This document shows, piece by piece, positions 51,507 to 62,414 of a stretch of DNA of 64,000 nucleotides (positions are counted from its first letter, which is position 1; each line of letters begins with the position of its first letter). Origin of the DNA: Patiria miniata. Its lineage: Eukaryota; Echinodermata; Asteroidea; Valvatida; Asterinidae. The stretch is taken from NCBI RefSeq assembly GCF_015706575.1, contig NW_024037051.1:14543016-14607015 (forward strand), written 5' to 3'. The notes beneath the pieces are model-generated. The model did no database searches. It saw nothing but the letters and a program-made list of their open reading frames with translations, and was not told the DNA's origin. Made by a program: the position numbers and the translations under genes.

Positions 51507-51885
51507 TTAGGCCAAAACAAATTCTCCGGTTTCTGGTATGCGCGCGCGTCGCCGTAGCCATGCGCGTCGGCAAAATGAAAAAAGTTTTTTTTTCAAAAAG
51601 ATAAGATGATGTCTCAAAACCGCCAAACTCACTGGTTTGACTGGAATCCTGCTGCTGCACAATTTTAACGTGTTTTTAGATTGGGTAACGGTCGAGTATA
51701 AGCTTTATGTGGCCTCTCTGGACTCCCATATATTTTGCACTAAGTTTAGTCGGGCACCATTTGTAGTCATCAGCCGAAATTTGAAGCAAAAAATTCAGGT
51801 AAAAAAAAAAAAAAAGCCGCGTCGCCGCATCACTTTTTGGGCAAGCTCCATACCAGAAACCGGAAACTTTTTTTTGTTGGCCTTA
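51507..51885. mobile_element. Non-autonomous inverted-repeat transposon (MITE), PIF/Harbinger-like, with TTA target duplications
   Basis: Inverted ends lie at 51510-51540 (GGCCAAAACAAATTCTCCGG and on to GGTATG) and 51849-51882 (CATACCAGAAACCGG through TTGTTGGCC). The outer GGCCAA and the inner 15 bases (CCGGTTTCTGGTATG) pair exactly, with an A-rich stretch of unequal length between. Both ends are flanked by a direct TTA (51507-51509 and 51883-51885). A 3 bp TTA/TWA duplication with GGC-type termini is the pattern of PIF/Harbinger elements. The 373 bp element has no transposase. Inside are GC-rich CGCGCGCGTCGCCG and CGCGTCGCCG stretches and A/T homopolymers (51581-51593 and about 51801-51815). 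Superfamily assignment is inferred. Confidence 0.55.
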
Positions 51886-52354
51886 TATCTCTGACCTTTT
51901 TCTCAATGAGGCCCTAACTTGATCTTAAACATGCTTCATTTCAGTAACATGTGCTTGTTTTTTATGCACAAAAAAGGGATCAAAATATGGTCATTTGTGG
52001 CTGCTGCTATGTAGCCGTATCTTGTGGGAAATAGTATTAAGCATTTTCAAATTGGAACAAAGAAACACAGACAAACAAAGTAATCACATGAACCGGTTTC
52101 GAATTCCTTTGCTTACATTTCACAAATGTTGTTGCGAATTCAAATTCCCAAACTGACACCCAACGTGAATTAGCTCCTGCAAATTTGAATAAGATAAAAA
52201 TGTGATGTTTTAAGCCCAGAAAACAAAAAACGGGGAAAGAGGTGTCTATATAATTGGGCTAAAAAGCAGGTGGTGCCTAAAAGTTCAAAGGAAATTCCAA
52301 AATTAATGGTAAGAAAACATTTTGACGTATAGGGCACAAAACCTATAATTTGAC

Positions 52355-52381
52355 AGGATTATTGTAAGCAACAATAATCCT
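52355..52381. repeat. Perfect 11 bp hairpin with 5-base loop followed by a T run
   Basis: AGGATTATTGT (52355-52365) pairs with ACAATAATCCT (52371-52381) around AAGCA, and a run of T follows. A second, weaker stem (TAGGC and GCCTA around AACCCGTC) lies just downstream, near 52396-52413. In a eukaryotic context this is a structural curiosity, perhaps the end of a decayed element, and not a terminator call. Confidence 0.8.
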
Positions 52382-52522
52382 TTTTTTGTTCGTTAGGCAA
52401 CCCGTCGCCTACTGTTTAGCCAAATTTACCATGAACACCACATTTTCCCCCGCCCCCCGGTATTTTGAAATATGATCAAGAATTTTTCATATTTTTCACA
52501 AAATTCACCGTTTATTTTTGTT

Positions 52523-52560
52523 AGTAGATAGAAGTTTGTGCCAGTAGATAGAAGTTTGTG
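52523..52560 (+). repeat. 18 bp tandem duplication
   Basis: AGTAGATAGAAGTTTGTG occurs at 52523-52540 and again at 52543-52560, separated by CC. It is a perfect, probably recent, slippage duplication in unique DNA. Confidence 0.92.
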
Positions 52561-52752
52561 AATTTGAAGCTCATCAATACTGACCTTTGTCGAGAATGTA
52601 TGAGTAAAAGGTATTTGCGCGCAACTTAATTTAAGGTATTAATAATAGCCATTTTGTATCTTTATGATGTCCTTATCCGGTCTCTGATATTGATTTCCTT
52701 TAGAAAATGTTATTCAAACAAGGAAATGTAGGTAGAATTCCACAATTCTGTT

Positions 52753-53252
52753 NNNNNNNNNNNNNNNNNNNNNNNNNNNNNNNNNNNNNNNNNNNNNNNN
52801 NNNNNNNNNNNNNNNNNNNNNNNNNNNNNNNNNNNNNNNNNNNNNNNNNNNNNNNNNNNNNNNNNNNNNNNNNNNNNNNNNNNNNNNNNNNNNNNNNNNN
52901 NNNNNNNNNNNNNNNNNNNNNNNNNNNNNNNNNNNNNNNNNNNNNNNNNNNNNNNNNNNNNNNNNNNNNNNNNNNNNNNNNNNNNNNNNNNNNNNNNNNN
53001 NNNNNNNNNNNNNNNNNNNNNNNNNNNNNNNNNNNNNNNNNNNNNNNNNNNNNNNNNNNNNNNNNNNNNNNNNNNNNNNNNNNNNNNNNNNNNNNNNNNN
53101 NNNNNNNNNNNNNNNNNNNNNNNNNNNNNNNNNNNNNNNNNNNNNNNNNNNNNNNNNNNNNNNNNNNNNNNNNNNNNNNNNNNNNNNNNNNNNNNNNNNN
53201 NNNNNNNNNNNNNNNNNNNNNNNNNNNNNNNNNNNNNNNNNNNNNNNNNNNN
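52753..53252. other. Assembly gap, exactly 500 N
   Basis: The run of N is exactly 500 long, which suggests a placeholder of arbitrary size and not a measured distance. It separates AT-rich unique DNA from an A2 array that starts mid-monomer (GTTTGTCCAGATCCATTAGG). The true distance and even the adjacency of the two sides are therefore uncertain. Confidence 0.97.
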
Positions 53253-56200
53253 GTTTGTCCAGATCCATTAGGTTAAGGTACCTTCAGGCTGCGAGACATG
53301 GGAGCCAGGCGGGTTGGCGCTGACAGGCCTCCCTATGGGACTTACTGCACAAAAGCGAAAGAAGGGGCATCGGCTGCTACTTCTGGGATTTTCTCCAAAA
53401 GTTTCGGGTCTATCGACCTGCCGATTTGCATGCGGGTTGGCCCATTCATCCGCTTCAAAATGGTACCGAGTTTGTCCAGATCCATCCAGGTTAAGGTACC
53501 TTCAGGCTGCGAGACATGGGAGCCAGGCGGGTGGCGCTGACAGGCCTCCCTATGGACTTACTGCACAAAGCGAAAGAAGGGGCATCGGCTGCTACTTCTG
53601 GGATTTCTCCAAAAGTTTGGGTCTCATCGACCTGCCGATTTGCATGCGGGTTGGCCCATTCATCCGCTTCAAAATGGTACCGAGTTTGTCCAGATCCATT
53701 CAGGTTAAGGTACCTTCAGGCTGCGAGACATGGGAGCCAGGCGGGTTGGCGCTGACAGGCCTCCCTATGGGACTTACTGCACAAAAGCGAAAGAAGGGGC
53801 ATCGGCTGCTACTTCTGGGATTTTCTCCAAAAGTTTCGGGTCTATCGACCTGCCGATTTGCATGCGGGTTGGCCCATTCATCGCTTCAAAATGGTACCGA
53901 GTTTGTCCAGATCCATCCAGGTTAGGAGTACCTTCAGGCTGCGAGACATGGGAGCCAGGCGGGTTGGCGCTGACAGGCCTCCCTATGGGACTTACTGCAC
54001 AAAAGCGAAAGAAGGGGCATCGGCTGCTACTTCTGGGATTTTCTCCAAAAGTTTCGGGTCTATCGACCTGCCGATTTGCATGCGGGTTGGCCCATTCATC
54101 CGCTTCAAAATGGTACCGAGTTTGTCCAGATCCATCCAGGTTAAGGTACCTTCAGGCTGCGAGACATGGGAGCCAGGCGGGTTGGCGCTGACAGGCCTCC
54201 CTATGGGACTTACTGCACAAAAGCGAAAGAAGGGGCATCGGCTGCTACTTCTGGGATTTTCTCCAAAGTTTCGGGTCTATCGACCTGCCGATTTGCATGC
54301 GGGTTGGCCCATTCATCCGCTTCAAAATGGTACCGAGTTTGTCCAGATCCATCCAGGTTAAGGTACCTTCAGGCTGCGAGACATGGGAGCCAGGCGGGTT
54401 GGCGCTGACAGGCCTCCCTATGGGACTTACTGCACAAAAGCGAAAGAAGGGGCATCGGCTGCTACTTCTGGGATTTTCTCCAAAAGTTTCGGGTCTATCG
54501 ACCTGCCGATTTGCATGCGGGTTGGCCCATTCATCCGCTTCAAAATGGTACCGAGTTTGTCCAGATCCATCCAGGTTAAGGTACCTTCAGGCTGCGAGAC
54601 ATGGGAGCCAGGCGGGTTGGCGCTGACAGGCCTCCCTATGGGACTTACTGCACAAAAGCGAAAGAAGGGGCATCGGCTGCTACTTCTGGGATTTTCTCCA
54701 AAGTTTCGGGTCTATCGACCTGCCGATTTGCATGCGGGTTGGCCCATTCATCGCTTCAAAATGGTACCGAGTTTGTCCAGATCCATCCAGGTTAAGGTAC
54801 CTTCAGGCTGCGAGACATGGGAGCCAGGCGGGTTGGCGCTGACAGGCCTCCCTATGGGACTTACTGCACAAAAGCGAAAGAAGGGGCATCGGCTGCTACT
54901 TCTGGGATTTTCTCCAAAAGTTTCGGGTCTATCGACCTGCCGATTTGCATGCGGGTTGGCCCATTCATCCGCTTCAAAATGGTACCGAGTTTGTCCAGAT
55001 CCATCCAGGTTAAGGTACCTTCAGGCTGCGAGACATGGGAGCCAGCGGGTTGGCGCTGACAGGCCTCCCTATGGGACTTACTGCACAAAAGCGAAAGAAG
55101 GGGCATCGGCTGCTACTTCTGGGATTTTCTCCCAAAAGTTTCGGGTCTATCGACCTGCCGATTTGCATGCGGGTTGGTCCATTCATCCGCTTCAAAATGG
55201 TACCGAGTTTGTCCAGATCCATCCAGGTAGGTACCTTCAGGCTGCGAGACATGGGAGCCAGGCGGGTTGGCGCTGACAGGCCTCCCTATGGGACTTACTG
55301 CACAAAAGCGAAAGAAGGGGCATCGGCTGCTACTTCTGGGATTTTCTCCAAAAGTTTCGGGTCTATCGACCTGCCGATTTGCATGCGCGTTGCCCATTCA
55401 TCCGCTTCAAAATGGTACCGAGTTGTCCAGATCCATCAGGTTAAGGTACCTTCAGGCTGCGAGACATGGGAGCCAGGCGGGTTGGCGCTGACAGGCCTCC
55501 CTATAGGACTTACTGCACAAAAGCGAAAGAAGGGGCATCGGCTGCTACTTCTGGGATTTTCTCCAAAGTTTCGGGTCTATCGACTGCCGATTTGCATGCG
55601 GGTTGGCCCATTCATCCGCTTCAAAATGGTACCGAGTTTGTCCAGATCCATCAGGTTAAGTACCTTCAGGCTGCGAGACATGGGAGCCAGGCGGGTTGGC
55701 GCTGACAGGCCTCCCTATGGGACTTACTGCACAAAAGCGAAAGAAGGGGCATCGGCTGCTACTTCTGGGATTTTCTCCAAAAGTTTCGGTCTATCGACCT
55801 GCCGATTTGCATGCGGGTTGGCCCATTCATCCGCTTCAAAATGGTACCGAGTTTGTCCAGATCATCCAGGTTACGGTAAGGTACCTTCAGGCTGCGAGAC
55901 ATGGGAGCCAGGCGGGTTGGCGCTGACAGGCCTCCCTATGGGACTTACTGCACAAAAGGGAAAGAAGGGGCATCGGCTGCTACTTCTGGATTTTCTCCAA
56001 AAGTTTCGGGTCTATCGACCTGCCGATTTGCATGCGGGTTGGCCCATTCATCCGCTTCAAAATGGTACCGAGTTTGTCCAGATCCATCCAGGTTAAGGTA
56101 CCTTCAGGCTGCGAGACATGGGAGCCAGGCGGGTTGGCGCTGACAGGCCTCCCTATGGACTTACTGCACAAAAGCGAAAGAAGGGGCATCGGCTGCTACT

Positions 56201-57800
56201 TCTGGAATTTTCTCCAACAGTTTCGGGTCTATCGACCTGCCGATTTGCATGCGGTTGGCCCATTCATCCGCTTCAAAATGGTACCGAGTTTGTCCAGATC
56301 CATTCAGGTTAAGGTACCTTCAGGCTGCGAGACATGGGAGCCAGGCGGGTTGGCGCTGACAGGCCTCCCTATGGGACTTACTGCACAAAAGCGAAAGAAG
56401 GGGCATCGGCTGCTACTTCTGGATTTTCTCCAAAAGTTTCGGGTCTATCGACCTGCCGATTTGCATGCGGTTGGCCCATTCATCCGCTTCAAAATGGTAC
56501 CGAGTTTGTCCAGATCCATCAGGTTAAGGTACCTTCAGGCTGCGAGACATGGGAGCCAGGCGGGTTGGCGCTGACAGGCCTCCCTATGGGACTTACTGCA
56601 CAAAAGCGAAAGAAGGGGCATCGGCTGCTACTTCTGGGATTTTCTCCAAAAGTTTCGGGTCTATCGACCTGCCGATTTGCATGCGGGTTGGCCCATTCAT
56701 CCGCTTCAAAATGGTACCGAGTTTGTCCAGATCCATTCAGGTTAAGGTACCTTCAGGCTGCGAGACATGGGAGCCAGGCGGGTTGGCGCTGACAGGCCTC
56801 CCTATGGGACTTACTGCACAAAAGCGAAAGAAGGGGCATCGGCTGCTACTTCTGGATTTTCTCCAAAAGTTTCGGGTCTATCGACCTGCCGATTTGCATG
56901 CGGGTTGGCCCATTCATCCGCTTCAAAATGGTACCGAGTTTGTCCAGATCCATCCAGGTTAAGGTACCTTCAGGCTGCGAGACATGGGAGCCAGGCGGGT
57001 TGGCGCTGACAGGCCTCCCTATGGGACTTACTGCACAAAAGGGAAAGAAGGGGCATCGGCTGCTACTTCTGGAATTTTCTCCAAAAGTTTCGGTCTATCG
57101 ACCTGCCGATTTGCATGCGCGTTGCCCATTCATCCGCTTCAAAATGGTACCGAGTTTGTCCGATCCATCAGGTTAAGGTACCTTCAGGCTGCGAGACATG
57201 GGAGCCAGGGGGTTGGCGCTGACAGGCCTCCCTATAGGACTTACTGCACAAAAGCGAAAGAAGGGGCATCGGCTGCTACTTCTGGGATTTTCTCCAAAAG
57301 TTTCGGGTCTATCGACATGCCGATTTGCATGCGGGTTGGCCCATTCATCCGCTTCAAAATGGTACCGAGTTTGTCCAGATCCATCCAGGTTAAGTACCTT
57401 CAGGCTGCGAGACATGGGAGCCAGGCGGGTTGGCGCTGACAGCCTCCCTATGGGACTTGCTGCACAAAAGGGAAAGAAGGGGCATCGGCTGCTACTTCTG
57501 GGATTTTCTCCAAAAGTTTCGGGTCTATCGACCTGCCGATTTGCATGCGGGTTGGCCCATTCATCCGCTTCAAAATGGTACCGTTTTGTCCAGATCCATC
57601 CAGGTTAAGGTACCTTCAGGCTGCGAGACATGGGAGCCAGGCGGGTTGGCGCTGACAGGCCTCCCTATGGGACTTACTGCACAAAAGCGAAAAAGAAGGG
57701 GCATCGGCTGCTACTTCTGGGATTTTCTCCAAAGTTTTCGGGTCATCGACCCTGCCGATTTGACTGCGAGACATGGGAGCTAGGCGGGTTGGCGCTGACA
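53253..57800 (+). repeat. Indel-rich zone of the A2 array next to the gap
   Basis: One-base losses recur in otherwise consensus monomers: CCTATGGACTT (about 53553), CACAAAGCG (about 53567), GGGATTTCTCC (about 53604), TTCATCGCTTC (about 53879), GAGCCAGCGGG (about 55041), GTTGCCCATT (about 55390), GAGTTGTCC (about 55421), TCGACTGCC (about 55583) and GGTTAAGTACC (about 55653). Such changes become rare past 58.2 kb. A shared CATGCGCGTTGCCC/CTATAGGACTT series at about 55384 and 57116 marks an eight-monomer duplication (offset about 1732 bp). Confidence 0.8.
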
Positions 57801-60078
57801 GGCCTCCCTATGGGACTTACTGCACAAAAGGAAAGAAGGGGCATCGGCTGCTACTTCTGGATTTTCTCCAAAAGTTTTGGGTCTATCGACCTGCCGATTT
57901 GCATGCGGGTTGGCCCATTCATCCGCTTCAAAATGGTACCGAGTTTGTCCAGATCCATCCAGGTTAAGGTACCTTCAGGCTGCGAGACATGGGAGCCAGG
58001 CGGGTTGGCGCTGACAGGCCTCCCTATGGGACTTACTGCACAAAAGCGAAAGAAGGGGCATCGGCTGCTACTTCTGGAATTTTCTCCAAAAGTTTCGGGT
58101 CTATCGACCTGCCGATTTGCATGCGCGTTGGCCCATTCATCCGCTTCAAAATGGTACCGAGTTTGTCCAGATCCATTCAGGTTAAGGTACCTTCAGGCTG
58201 CGAGACATGGGAGCCAGGCGGGTTGGCGCTGACAGGCCTCCCTATGGGACTTACTGCACAAAAGCGAAAGAAGGGGCATCGGCTGCTACTTCTGGGATTT
58301 TCTCCAAAAGTTTCGGGTCTATCGACCTGCCGATTTGCATGCGGGTTGGCCCATTCATCCGCTTCAAAATGGTACCGAGTTTGTCCAGATCCATCCAGGT
58401 TAAGGTACCTTCAGGCTGCGAGACATGGGAGCCAGGCGGGTTGGCGCTGACAGGCCTCCCTATGGGACTTACTGCACAAAAGCGAAAGAAGGGGCATCGG
58501 CTGCTACTTCTGGGATTTTCTCCAAAGTTTCGGGTCTATCGACCTGCCGATTTGCATGCGGGTTGGCCCATTCATCCGCTTCAAAATGGTACCGAGTTTG
58601 TCCAGATCCATCCAGGTTAAGGTACCTTCAGGCTGCGAGACATGGGAGCCAGGCGGGTTGGCGCTGACAGGCCTCCCTATGGGACTTACTGCACAAAAGC
58701 GAAAGAAGGGGCATCGGCTGCTACTTCTGGGATTTTCTCCAAAAGTTTCGGGTCTATCGACCTGCCGATTTGCATGCGGGTTGGCCCATTCATCCGCTTC
58801 AAAATGGTACCGAGTTTGTCCAGATCCATCCAGGTTAAGGTACCTTCAGGCTGCGAGACATGGGAGCCAGGCGGGTTGGCGCTGACAGGCCTCCCTATGG
58901 GACTTACTGCACAAAAGCGAAAGAAGGGGCATCGGCTGCTACTTCTGGGATTTTCTCCAAAAGTTTCGGGTCTATCGACCTGCCGATTTGCATGCGGGTT
59001 GGCCCATTCATCCGCTTCAAAATGGTACCGAGTTTGTCCAGATCCATCCAGGTTAAGGTACCTTCAGGCTGCGAGACATGGGAGCCAGGCGGGTTGGCGC
59101 TGACAGGCCTCCCTATGGGACTTACTGCACAAAAGCGAAAGAAGGGGCATCGGCTGCTACTTCTGGGATTTTCTCCAAAAGTTTCGGGTCTATCGACCTG
59201 CCGATTTGCATGCGGGTTGGCCCATTCATCCGCTTCAAAATGGTACCGAGTTTGTCCAGATCCATCCAGGTTAAGGTACCTTCAGGCTGCGAGACATGGG
59301 AGCCAGGCGGGTTGGCGCTGACAGGCCTCCCTATGGGACTTACTGCACAAAAGGAAAGAAGGGGCATCGGCTGCTACTTCTGGGATTTTCTCCAAAAGTT
59401 TCGGGTCTATCGACCTGCCGATTTGCATGCGGGTTGGCCCATTCATCCGCTTCAAAATGGTACCGAGTTTGTCCAGATCCATCCAGGTTAAGGTACCTTC
59501 AGGCTGCGAGACATGGGAGCCAGGCGGGTTGGCGCTGACAGGCCTCCCTATGGACTTACTGCACAAAAGCGAAAGAAGGGGCATCGGCTGCTACTTCTGG
59601 ATTTTTCTCCAAAAGTTTCGGGTCTATCGACCTGCCGATTTGCATGCGGGTTGGCCCATTCATCCGCTTCAAAATGGTACCGAGTTTGTCCAGATCCATC
59701 CAGGTTAAGGTACCTTCAGGCTGCGAGACATGGGAGCCAGGCGGGTTGGCGCTGACAGGCCTCCCTATGGGACTTGCTGCACAAAAGCGAAAGAAGGGGC
59801 ATCGGCTGCTACTTCTGGGATTTTCTCCAAAAGTTTCGGGTCTATCGACCTGCCGATTTGCATGCGGGTTGGCCCATTCATCCGCTTCAAAATGGTACCG
59901 AGTTTGTCCAGATCCATCCAGGTTAAGGTACCTTCAGGCTGCGAGACATGGGAGCCAGGCGGGTTGGCGCTGACAGGCCTCCCTATGGGACTTACTGCAC
60001 AAAGCGAAAGAAGGGGCATCGGCTGCTACTTCTGGGATTTTCTCCAAAAGTTTCGGGTCTATCGACCTGCCGATTTGA
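57764..60078 (+). repeat. A2 higher-order repeat, copy 1 (about 2315 bp)
   Basis: Bounded by the truncated-monomer join CGATTTG/ACTGCGAGAC (about 57764) and the next such join (60079). The unit is ten full monomers plus one 140 bp monomer. Other markers repeat at the same spacing, for example CATGCGCGTTGGCCC at about 58122 and 60439. Confidence 0.85.
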
Positions 60079-62397
60079 CTGCGAGACATGGGAGCTAGGC
60101 GGGTTGGCGCTGACAGGCCTCCCTATGGGACTTACTGCACAAAAGCGAAAGAAGGGGCATCGGCTGCTACTTCTGGAATTTTCTCCAAAAGTTTCGGGTC
60201 TATCGACCTGCCGATTTGCATGCGGGTTGGCCCATTCATCCGCTTCAAAATGGTACCGAGTTTGTCCAGATCCATCCAGGTTAAGGTACCTTCAGGCTGC
60301 GAGACATGGGAGCCAGGCGGGTTGGCGCTGACAGGCCTCCCTATGGGACTTACTGCACAAAAGCGAAAGAAGGGGCATCGGCTGCTACTTCTGGAATTTT
60401 CTCCAAAAGTTTCGGGTCTATCGACCTGCCGATTTGCATGCGCGTTGGCCCATTCATCCGCTTCAAAATGGTACCGAGTTTGTCCAGATCCATCCAGGTT
60501 AAGGTACCTTCAGGCTGCGAGACATGGGAGCCAGGCGGGTTGGCGCTGACAGGCCTCCCTATGGGACTTACTGCACAAAAGCGAAAGAAGGGGCATCGGC
60601 TGCTACTTCTGGGATTTTCTCCAAAAGTTTCGGGTCTATCGACCTGCCGATTTGCATGCGGGTTGGCCCATTCATCCGCTTCAAAATGGTACCGAGTTTG
60701 TCCAGATCCATCAGGTTAAGGTACCTTCAGGCTGCGAGACATGGGAGCCAGGCGGGTTGGCGCTGACAGGCCTCCCTATGGGACTTACTGCACAAAAGCG
60801 AAAGAAGGGGCATCGGCTGCTACTTCTGGGATTTTCTCCAAAAGTTTCGGGTCTATCGACCTGCCGATTTGCATGCGGGTTGGCCCATTCATCCGCTTCA
60901 AAATGGTACCGAGTTTGTCCAGATCCATCCAGGTTAAGGTACCTTCAGGCTGCGAGACATGGGAGCCAGGCGGGTTGGCGCTGACAGGCCTCCCTATGGG
61001 ACTTACTGCACAAAAGCGAAAGAAGGGGCATCGGCTGCTACTTCTGGGATTTTCTCCAAAAGTTTCGGGTCTATCGACCTGCCGATTTGCATGCGGGTTG
61101 GCCCATTCATCCGCTTCAAAATGGTACCGAGTTTGTCCAGATCCATCCAGGTTAAGGTACCTTCAGGCTGCGAGACATGGGAGCCAGGCGGGTTGGCGCT
61201 GACAGGCCTCCCTATGGGACTTACTGCACAAAAGCGAAAGAAGGGGCATCGGCTGCTACTTCTGGGATTTTCTCCAAAAGTTTCGGGTCTATCGACCTGC
61301 CGATTTGCATGCGGGTTGGCCCATTCATCCGCTTCAAAATGGTACCGAGTTTGTCCAGATCCATCCAGGTTAAGGTACCTTCAGGCTGCGAGACATGGGA
61401 GCCAGGCGGGTTGGCGCTGACAGGCCTCCCTATGGGACTTACTGCACAAAAGCGAAAGAAGGGGCATCGGCTGCTACTTCTGGGATTTTCTCCAAAAGTT
61501 TCGGGTCTATCGACCTGCCGATTTGCATGCGGGTTGGCCCATTCATCCGCTTCAAAATGGTACCGAGTTTGTCCAGATCCATCCAGGTTAAGGTACCTTC
61601 AGGCTGCGAGACATGGGAGCCAGGCGGGTTGGCGCTGACAGGCCTCCCTATGGGACTTACTGCACAAAAGCGAAAGAAGGGGCATCGGCTGCTACTTCTG
61701 GAATTTTCTCCAAAAGTTTCGGGTCTATCGACCTGCCGATTTGCATGCGGGTTGGCCCATTCATCCGCTTCAAAATGGTACCGAGTTTGTCCAGATCCAT
61801 CCAGGTTAAGGTACCTTCAGGCTGCGAGACATGGGAGCCAGGCGGGTTGGCGCTGACAGGCCTCCCTATGGGACTTACTGCACAAAAGCGAAAGAAGGGG
61901 CATCGGCTGCTACTTCTGGGATTTTCTCCAAAAGTTTCGGGTCTATCGACCTGCCGATTTGCATGCGGGTTGGCCCATTCATCCGCTTCAAAATGGTACC
62001 GAGTTTGTCCAGATCCATCCAGGTTAAGGTACCTTCAGGCTGCGAGACATGGGAGCCAGGCGGGTTGGCGCTGACAGGCCTCCCTATGGGACTTACTGCA
62101 CAAAAGCGAAAGAAGGGGCATCGGCTGCTACTTCTGGGATTTTCTCCAAAAGTTTCGGGTCTATCGACCTGCCGATTTGCATGCGGGTTGGCCCATTCAT
62201 CCGCTTCAAAATGGTACCGAGTTTGTCCAGATCCATCCAGGTTAAGGTACCTTCAGGCTGCGAGACATGGGAGCCAGGCGGGTTGGCGCTGACAGGCCTC
62301 CCTATGGGACTTACTGCACAAAAGCGAAAGAAGGGGCATCGGCTGCTACTTCTGGGATTTTCTCCAAAAGTTTCGGGTCTATCGACCTGCCGATTGA
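60079..62397 (+). repeat. A2 higher-order repeat, copy 2 (about 2319 bp)
   Basis: Runs from the join at 60079 to the third copy of the join (62398). 2319 bp fits ten 218 bp monomers plus a 140 bp truncated one, less one base. The truncated unit always carries GGGAGCTAGGCGGG where full monomers have GGGAGCCAGGCGGG, so the private T and the deletion travel together. Confidence 0.87.
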
Positions 62398-62414
62398 CTG
62401 CGAGACATGGGAGC
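62275..62414 (+). repeat. Truncated 140 bp A2 monomer (78 bp deletion), representative copy
   Basis: CTGCCGATTG joins directly to ACTGCGAGACATGGGAGCTA. This removes the segment with CATGCGGGTTGG, CCCATTCATCCGCTTCAAAA and both GGTACC sites. Sister copies have their joins near 57763 and 60078. Loss of both GGTACC sites means it would stand out in a KpnI digest of this array. Confidence 0.9.

Larger units (their letters stand above)
50931..51509. other. Non-satellite, AT-rich intergenic sequence, left part
   Basis: No similarity to either satellite family or to the minisatellite. It holds a short hairpin (ATGTACA at 51089-51095 pairing with TGTACAT at 51104-51110) and two GAGGGCGCT sites described separately. 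The open frames here (for example 51176-51370) are short and have no recognisable protein features, so I do not call a gene. Confidence 0.7.
51886..52752. other. Non-satellite AT-rich sequence, right part, up to the assembly gap
   Basis: About 870 bp of AT-rich DNA without satellite monomers or a convincing reading frame. It holds a perfect hairpin at 52355-52381 and an 18 bp direct duplication at 52523-52560 (both listed). A C-run, CCCCCGCCCCCC, lies near 52449. I see nothing else that can be named. The right-hand edge is cut by the N gap, so how this segment meets the A2 array is unknown. Confidence 0.7.

Noticed and set aside
51637..51894. 85-codon frame within the unique region
   Set aside because: It lies across the MITE-like element and reads through a poly-A tract as a lysine run. 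No family features or codon pattern support it.
52355..52390. Hairpin plus T run as a bacterial-type terminator
   Set aside because: The window is eukaryotic satellite DNA with no gene upstream.
50931..52752. LTR retrotransposon or other coding transposon
   Set aside because: No long direct terminal repeats, no reverse transcriptase, integrase or transposase motifs in any frame.
52707..53276. Open frames running through the N gap on both strands
   Set aside because: They exist only because N is not read as stop.
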